NCBI RefSeq assembly: GCF_026242045.1
Contig: NZ_JAPJDO010000025.1
Span: forward strand, 23,962-87,961
Source of the DNA: Mycobacterium pinniadriaticum
GTDB taxonomy: Bacteria; Actinomycetota; Actinomycetes; Mycobacteriales; Mycobacteriaceae
DNA: 64,000 nucleotides
Direction of reading: 5' to 3'
Shown here piece by piece: positions 60,507 to 64,000 of this stretch (its first letter is position 1; every line of letters begins with the position of its first letter). A program made the translations under genes and the position numbers. The notes below the pieces were generated by a model, which saw nothing but the letters and a program-made list of their open reading frames with translations, searched no databases and was not told where the DNA came from.

Positions 60507-61666
60507 GCGCCTCCTTGGTCGAGCGGGTCCGCGAGCGGCTCGCCGCCGAGTCGTCCTCACTGCGACCGGCAGCCGTCGCGGCGGCGATCCGAGCCGAGTC
60601 CGGGGGAGTGCTCGGTGATGCCGAGGTGCTCAGCAATCTGCGGATACTGCAGACCGAACTGACCGGCGCCGGACTGCTGGAGCCGTTGCTGCGCGCGCCG
60701 GGGACGACCGACGTCATGGTCACTTCCCCCGACGCCGTGTGGGTCGACGACGGAAACGGGCTGCGGCTCACCACGGTGCGCTTCGCCGACGAAGCCGCGG
60801 TTCGCCGCCTGGCCCAACGGCTCGCGGTGGCCGCCGGCCGGCGTCTGGACGATGCCCAGCCGTGGGTCGACGGGCAACTGAGCGGACTGGGCGCCGGAGA
60901 CTTCTCGGTTCGTCTGCATGCGGTGCTGCCGCCGGTCGCCGCAGGCGGAACCTGTTTGTCGCTGCGGGTGCTCCGGCCCGCCACCCAGGACCTCGCGGCC
61001 TTGATCGCGGCGGGCGCGATCGCGCCTGCGGCCGCCGAATTGCTCACCGGCGTCATCGAGGCGCGGTTGGCGTTCCTTGTTTCTGGCGGCACGGGCGCCG
61101 GCAAGACCACGTTATTGGCGGCAGCCCTCGGGGCGGTCCCCGACAGCGAACGGATCGTGTGCGTGGAGGACGCTCCCGAACTCGCACCGCCGCATCCCCA
61201 TCTGGTTCGCCTGGTGGCGCGGGCGGCGAACGTTGAGGGTGCCGGTGAGGTCACGTTGCGGCAGCTGGTCCGCCAGGCCCTGCGGATGCGCCCGGACCGG
61301 ATCGTCGTGGGTGAGGTCCGCGGAGCTGAGGTCGTCGACCTCTTGACTGCGCTGAACACCGGCCACGACGGCGGGGCCGGAACTGTGCACGCCAACAGCC
61401 CGGCCGAAGTGCCGGCCCGGCTGGAGGCACTGGCCGCCCTCGGGGGGCTCGATCGCACGGCGCTGCACAGTCAACTCGCTGCGGCGGTTCAAGTCGTGGT
61501 CCATGTGGGCCGCGGCCGCGACGGTGCGCGCCGGCTCGACGAGGTCGCGGTGCTGTGCCGCGCCGACGACGGCGGCGTGCACGCGGTGACGGCGTGGCAC
61601 GCGGACATCGGTTGGCAGCGCGGTCGACAGCAGTTGGACAATCTGATCGCAAAGTGCCGGCGGTGA
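60503..61666 (+). CDS. tadA: Tad pilus secretion ATPase TadA
   Basis: 387 residues from GTG 60503, overlapping ssd by GTGA. A CpaF/VirB11-like secretion ATPase: Walker A is SGGTGAGKTTLLAA, the Asp box ERIVCVEDAPELAPPHPHLV and Walker B region MRPDRIVVGEVRGAEVVDLLTALNTGHDGGAGTVHAN are present. It powers pilin polymerisation from the cytoplasmic side of the TadB/TadC platform. Rv3659c counterpart. Confidence 0.94.
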   Translation: MSASLVERVRERLAAESSSLRPAAVAAAIRAESGGVLGDAEVLSNLRILQTELTGAGLLEPLLRAPGTTDVMVTSPDAVWVDDGNGLRLTTVRFADEAAVRRLAQRLAVAAGRRLDDAQPWVDGQLSGLGAGDFSVRLHAVLPPVAAGGTCLSLRVLRPATQDLAALIAAGAIAPAAAELLTGVIEARLAFLVSGGTGAGKTTLLAAALGAVPDSERIVCVEDAPELAPPHPHLVRLVARAANVEGAGEVTLRQLVRQALRMRPDRIVVGEVRGAEVVDLLTALNTGHDGGAGTVHANSPAEVPARLEALAALGGLDRTALHSQLAAAVQVVVHVGRGRDGARRLDEVAVLCRADDGGVHAVTAWHADIGWQRGRQQLDNLIAKCRR

Positions 61667-62439
61667 ACGGAATATCCTTGGCCGCAGTGCTTTTAGCCAT
61701 CGCCGTGCTGGCGGCGCCGCCTCCGCCACGCGGGCGAATAGGCTTGGCGACGCAGCGAACGGGGGTGCGCGGGCCGATGCTGGCGGCGTGCGCTGTCGCC
61801 GCAGTTCTGTTGCCACCCCCGGTGTTGCTCTGCTCGGCGGTGCTCGGTATGACGCTGTTCGCGCGTCGGCGCCGTCGTCGCCGCGACCAGACGCGCAACC
61901 AAGCCGGCCGGGCCCTGGCGGGCGCGCTGGAGACACTGGTCGGTGAGCTGCGGGTCGGCGCACATCCAGTGCGCGCCTTCGCCATTGCCGCAGGTGAGTC
62001 TGACGGCGGTATCGGCGCGGCGCTACGTGCTGTGGCTGCGCGAGCCTGGCTGGGCGCCGACGTCGGCGCCGGGCTGCTGGCGATGGCCGACTCGACGTCG
62101 GTTCCCGCGCAGTGGGATCGGCTCGCGGTGTGCTGGCGGTTGGCCGCCGATCACGGCCTGGCCATGGCCGCGCTGATGCGCGCTGCCCAACGCGACATCA
62201 TGGAGCGGCAGCGGTTCATCGCCCGGGTCGAGGCAGGCCTGGCCGGCGCGCGAGCCACTGCGGGAATTCTGGCGGGTCTGCCACTGGTCGGCGTTCTGCT
62301 CGGGGAGTTGATCGGTGCGCATCCAGTGCGGTTCCTCCTGGGTGGCGGGGCGGGCAGTGTATTGCTCGTCACGGGCGTCGGTCTGGTCTGCGCGGGACTG
62401 GTATGGGCCGACCACATCACCGATCGGATCCTGACGTGA
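61663..62439 (+). CDS. tadB: Tad pilus platform protein TadB
   Basis: 258 residues from GTG 61663. It has two N-terminal membrane segments, a cytoplasmic type II secretion F-like helical domain (LAGALETLVGELRVGAHPVRAFAIAA, VPAQWDRLAVCWRLAADHGLAMA) and two C-terminal membrane segments (AGLPLVGVLLGELIG, GSVLLVTGVGLVCAGLVW). It forms the inner-membrane platform with TadC. GTGA overlaps with tadA and tadC. Confidence 0.9.
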   Translation: MNGISLAAVLLAIAVLAAPPPPRGRIGLATQRTGVRGPMLAACAVAAVLLPPPVLLCSAVLGMTLFARRRRRRRDQTRNQAGRALAGALETLVGELRVGAHPVRAFAIAAGESDGGIGAALRAVAARAWLGADVGAGLLAMADSTSVPAQWDRLAVCWRLAADHGLAMAALMRAAQRDIMERQRFIARVEAGLAGARATAGILAGLPLVGVLLGELIGAHPVRFLLGGGAGSVLLVTGVGLVCAGLVWADHITDRILT

Positions 62440-63011
62440 GCGCCGCCGCGACGCTGCTGGCCGTCGCGCTGCTGTTCGCGCCGGGGCCGGTCGCTGTGCG
62501 CCGGCGGATCGGATTGGGCAAGTGGAGCATTGAGGCGGTGCACCGCCCCGGGCGTCGTGATCCGCTTGCGACTGCCTCTGCGCTCGATGTGTTCGCGGTG
62601 TGTCTGTTCGCCGGCATGTCGGTGGCCGCCGCTGCGGCGGCTACAGCGCCATCGTCCCCGGAACGACTCGCCGCGGTGCTGCGCAGAGCGGCCGATCTGT
62701 TGGCGCTAGGGGCCGACCCGGACACCGCTTGGCCCCGGGCGGTTGAGCCGACCGGGGAGGGTGGGGCAGCGCTGAGCAGGCTGGCACGCCGTTCGGCGTC
62801 CTCGGGAAGTGCCCTGGCCCAAGGAGTGGCCGAACTGGCCGAACAACAGCGTCAGGACGCCGGGCACGCCGCGGTGGCGGCAGCCGAGAGGGCGTCGGTG
62901 TTGATCGCCGGACCGCTCGGGCTGTGCTTCCTGCCCGCTTTCATCTGCCTGGGCATCGTGCCTGTGGTCGCCGGACTGGCCGGCGATGTATTCACGTCAG
63001 GGATACTGTGA
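62436..63011 (+). CDS. tadC: Tad pilus platform protein TadC
   Basis: 191 residues from GTG 62436. Shorter than classical TadC, but with the same T2SSF-like core (DVFAVCLFAGMSVAAAAAA, RLARRSASSGSALAQGVAELAEQQR) and a final hydrophobic pair of segments (LIAGPLGLCFLPAFICLGIVPVVAGLA). Size agrees with the compact mycobacterial version (Rv3657c). Followed 15 bp later by the pilin gene. Confidence 0.87.
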   Translation: MSAAATLLAVALLFAPGPVAVRRRIGLGKWSIEAVHRPGRRDPLATASALDVFAVCLFAGMSVAAAAAATAPSSPERLAAVLRRAADLLALGADPDTAWPRAVEPTGEGGAALSRLARRSASSGSALAQGVAELAEQQRQDAGHAAVAAAERASVLIAGPLGLCFLPAFICLGIVPVVAGLAGDVFTSGIL

Positions 63012-63026
63012 TGGAGAGGAAATACA

Positions 63027-63230
63027 TTGTTCACCAATATGATTCACCGCTTGAAGGCGAGGTTGATGATCGCGGCGGTCGACGAGTCCGGGATGTCGAC
63101 CGTCGAGTACGCGATCGGCACGATCGCCGCGGCCGCGTTCGGTGCGATCCTGTACAGCGTCGTCACCGGCGATTCGATCGTCAGCGCGTTGACCAACATC
63201 ATCAACCGCGCGCTCAACACGAACGTCTAA
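63027..63230 (+). CDS. Flp-type pilin (DUF4244)
   Basis: 67 residues. The prepilin site is ESG/MSTVEYAIG: cleavage after Gly leaves Glu at mature position 5, the Flp/type IV hallmark. A hydrophobic helix follows (TIAAAAFGAILYSVVTG). TTG 63027 is preferred because GAGAGGA lies 6 bp upstream and the N-terminus MFTNMIHRLKARL matches Rv3656c from memory; ATG 63039 lacks such a site. No prepilin peptidase gene is in the window. Confidence 0.88.
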   Translation: MFTNMIHRLKARLMIAAVDESGMSTVEYAIGTIAAAAFGAILYSVVTGDSIVSALTNIINRALNTNV

Positions 63231-63556
63231 CGGGTGATTCCGGTTTCGCTACCGTCGAGGCGGCCCTCGCAATCGCCGCACTGGTGCTGGTGCTGGTCGT
63301 CTGCGCCGGTGGCCTCACCGCGGTGGCGATGCAGGTGCGGTGCATCGACGCCGCGCGCGAAGCCGCACGGTTGGCGGCCCGCGGCGACGAGGCGGGGGCG
63401 GGCGTCGCGGTCCGCGGAGTCGGGCCGGCGGGTGCGACGCTGCGGTTGCGCCACGACGGCGGTTTCTTCCGTGCGACGGTCAGCGGTCGGTCCCGACTGC
63501 TGCCGGGGGTTGTCATCACCGCCGACGCGGTCGCGGCGGCCGAACCTGGCCGGTGA
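63227..63556 (+). CDS. TadE-like pseudopilin, start codon unresolved
   Basis: About 109 residues of sense: GDSGFATVEAALAIAALVLVLVVCAGG is a TadE-type N-terminus with Glu after a Gly, then MQVRCIDAAREAARLAARG. The frame has no ATG, GTG or TTG between the end of tadC (an in-frame ATG at 63010 lies in the wrong context) and the coding part. The coordinate given is the first codon after a -1 step from the pilin frame. A rare start, frameshifting from the pilin gene or a sequence error are all possible. Confidence 0.75.
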   Translation, partial: LTGDSGFATVEAALAIAALVLVLVVCAGGLTAVAMQVRCIDAAREAARLAARGDEAGAGVAVRGVGPAGATLRLRHDGGFFRATVSGRSRLLPGVVITADAVAAAEPGR

Positions 63557-63893
63557 CGAAACGGGCGCAGCTACGGTTTTCGCGGCGATTCTGGTCGCCG
63601 CCCTGGTGGCGATCACCCTGGGCGGGGTGCACATCGGCGGGGCAGTCGTGGCCCGGCACCGGGCGCAGGCCGGTGCGGACATGGCCGCGCTGGCGGCAGC
63701 GATGTGGCTGCCGCGTGGTGCCGACAGCGCATGCCGGCAGGCAGCGGCGGTGACCCGCGCCATGGGTACGGTGCTGCGGCAGTGCGATATCGCCGAGCTG
63801 GACGTGGTGGTGGCGGTCGAGGCCGCCACCGGCCGACTCATCGGTGGCCGGGCCCACGCGGCGGCGCGGGCCGGGCCCCTGAACGTGGGCTAG
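63510..63893 (+). CDS. TadG-like / Rv3654c-type membrane protein
   Basis: About 127 residues if TTG 63510 is used. The true N-terminus is probably near AGDETGAATVFAAILVAALVAITLGGVHIG, a TadG/secretin-helper-like transmembrane segment, followed by VVARHRAQAGADMAALAAAMW, typical of Flp-associated proteins. The TTG start overlaps tadE by 47 bp; a CTG at 63546 is the other choice. The longer frame back to 63234 is shadow. Final gene of the tad locus. Confidence 0.7.
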   Translation: MSSPPTRSRRPNLAGDETGAATVFAAILVAALVAITLGGVHIGGAVVARHRAQAGADMAALAAAMWLPRGADSACRQAAAVTRAMGTVLRQCDIAELDVVVAVEAATGRLIGGRAHAAARAGPLNVG

Positions 63894-63958
63894 GAGCCTG
63901 CTGAATTATTCCCGCGTGGCGGGGTTGGTTGTGGTGGGGTGTTGGGGACAATTGGTGG

Positions 63959-64000
63959 GTGCAGGGTCGTTCTGATGATCAGCGTGAGTTGTTGGATGCG
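63959..64000 (+). mobile_element. 5' end of an IS1182-like transposase gene (partial at right edge)
   Basis: GTG 63959 opens a frame reading VQGRSDDQRELLDA to the window end. This start matches, from memory, transposases of the IS1182 family in mycobacteria. The 65 bp before it (from about 63894, just after the Rv3654c-type stop) differ in style from the tad genes and probably include the left inverted repeat. Only 14 codons are visible, so the family call is tentative. Confidence 0.55.

Noticed and set aside
63234..63893. 219-residue frame beginning with GTG after the pilin stop
   Set aside because: Its first 90 residues are a shadow of tadE; only the C-terminal part is a real Rv3654c-type gene.

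Overview
The window is chromosomal DNA from a high-GC actinobacterium, almost certainly a non-tuberculous Mycobacterium (Mycolicibacterium-like). The evidence is the ergothioneine genes, WhiB4, PonA2, MarP, the paired Get3-like ATPases, the Crp/Nth/MarP block, heavy use of GTG starts with 4-base GTGA overlaps, and a gene order that matches, inverted, the M. tuberculosis H37Rv segment I recall as about Rv3702c to Rv3654c. Rv numbers below are from memory of that genome; no search was run.

Layout. 1-2278: end of egtC, then egtD and egtE. 2285-6314: a TetR gene with a perfect 20-bp operator and a divergent alpha/beta hydrolase, a small Cys-rich protein, a methyltransferase and a GCS2-type carboxylate-amine ligase. 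6315-11458: an AT-rich gap followed by a two-gene insertion, a 1164-residue surface protein (Ser/Ala-rich stalk, VCBS-like domain, YVTN-type propeller) and a BMP-family lipoprotein. 11462-13801: a methyltransferase and glpK. 13875-19199: accessory block with two PadR regulators, a carotenoid oxygenase, an SDR, a SnoaL-like protein and a Kef-type antiporter. 19300-27188: conserved membrane cluster RDD / SpoIIM / DUF58 / MoxR / DUF4350 / DUF4129 / Pro-rich membrane protein, then YqeY. 27189-38660: accessory block with an Rv0785-like flavoprotein, a multicopper oxidase (mmcO), a molybdo-hydroxylase trio, a universal stress protein with a DosR-like box, a CorC/CBS protein and tRNA-Pro. 38798-56906: conserved core from cds1 and ponA2 through whiB4, the Get3-like pair, crp, nth, marP and ephE to acs. 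57045-63893: a degenerate Fic-like gene, a HAD phosphatase and the ssd-tadABC-pilin-tadE locus. 63894-64000: the start of an insertion sequence.

Two non-coding RNAs stand out around the HAD gene. The gap 57792-58162 has the position, size, promoter and hairpins expected of Ms1 (MTS2823), the mycobacterial RNA-polymerase-binding RNA. The gap 59021-59438 holds a 6C RNA (B11): its own promoter, two hairpins whose loops carry C6 and C8, and a terminator.

Functionally, the conserved parts cover redox buffering (ergothioneine, WhiB4, MmcO), cell-wall and acid resistance (PonA2, MarP), acetate/cAMP/glycerol metabolism (Acs, Crp, GlpK) and tad pilus assembly. The accessory blocks add apocarotenoid- or stilbene-type oxidation, aldehyde/heterocycle hydroxylation and a large envelope protein. 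No CRISPR array, prophage or biosynthetic megacluster is visible. The most unusual points are the two RNAs, the tadE/tadG-like genes without ordinary start codons, the pseudo-Fic protein, the SDR without its catalytic Tyr, and several very short translationally coupled ORFs.
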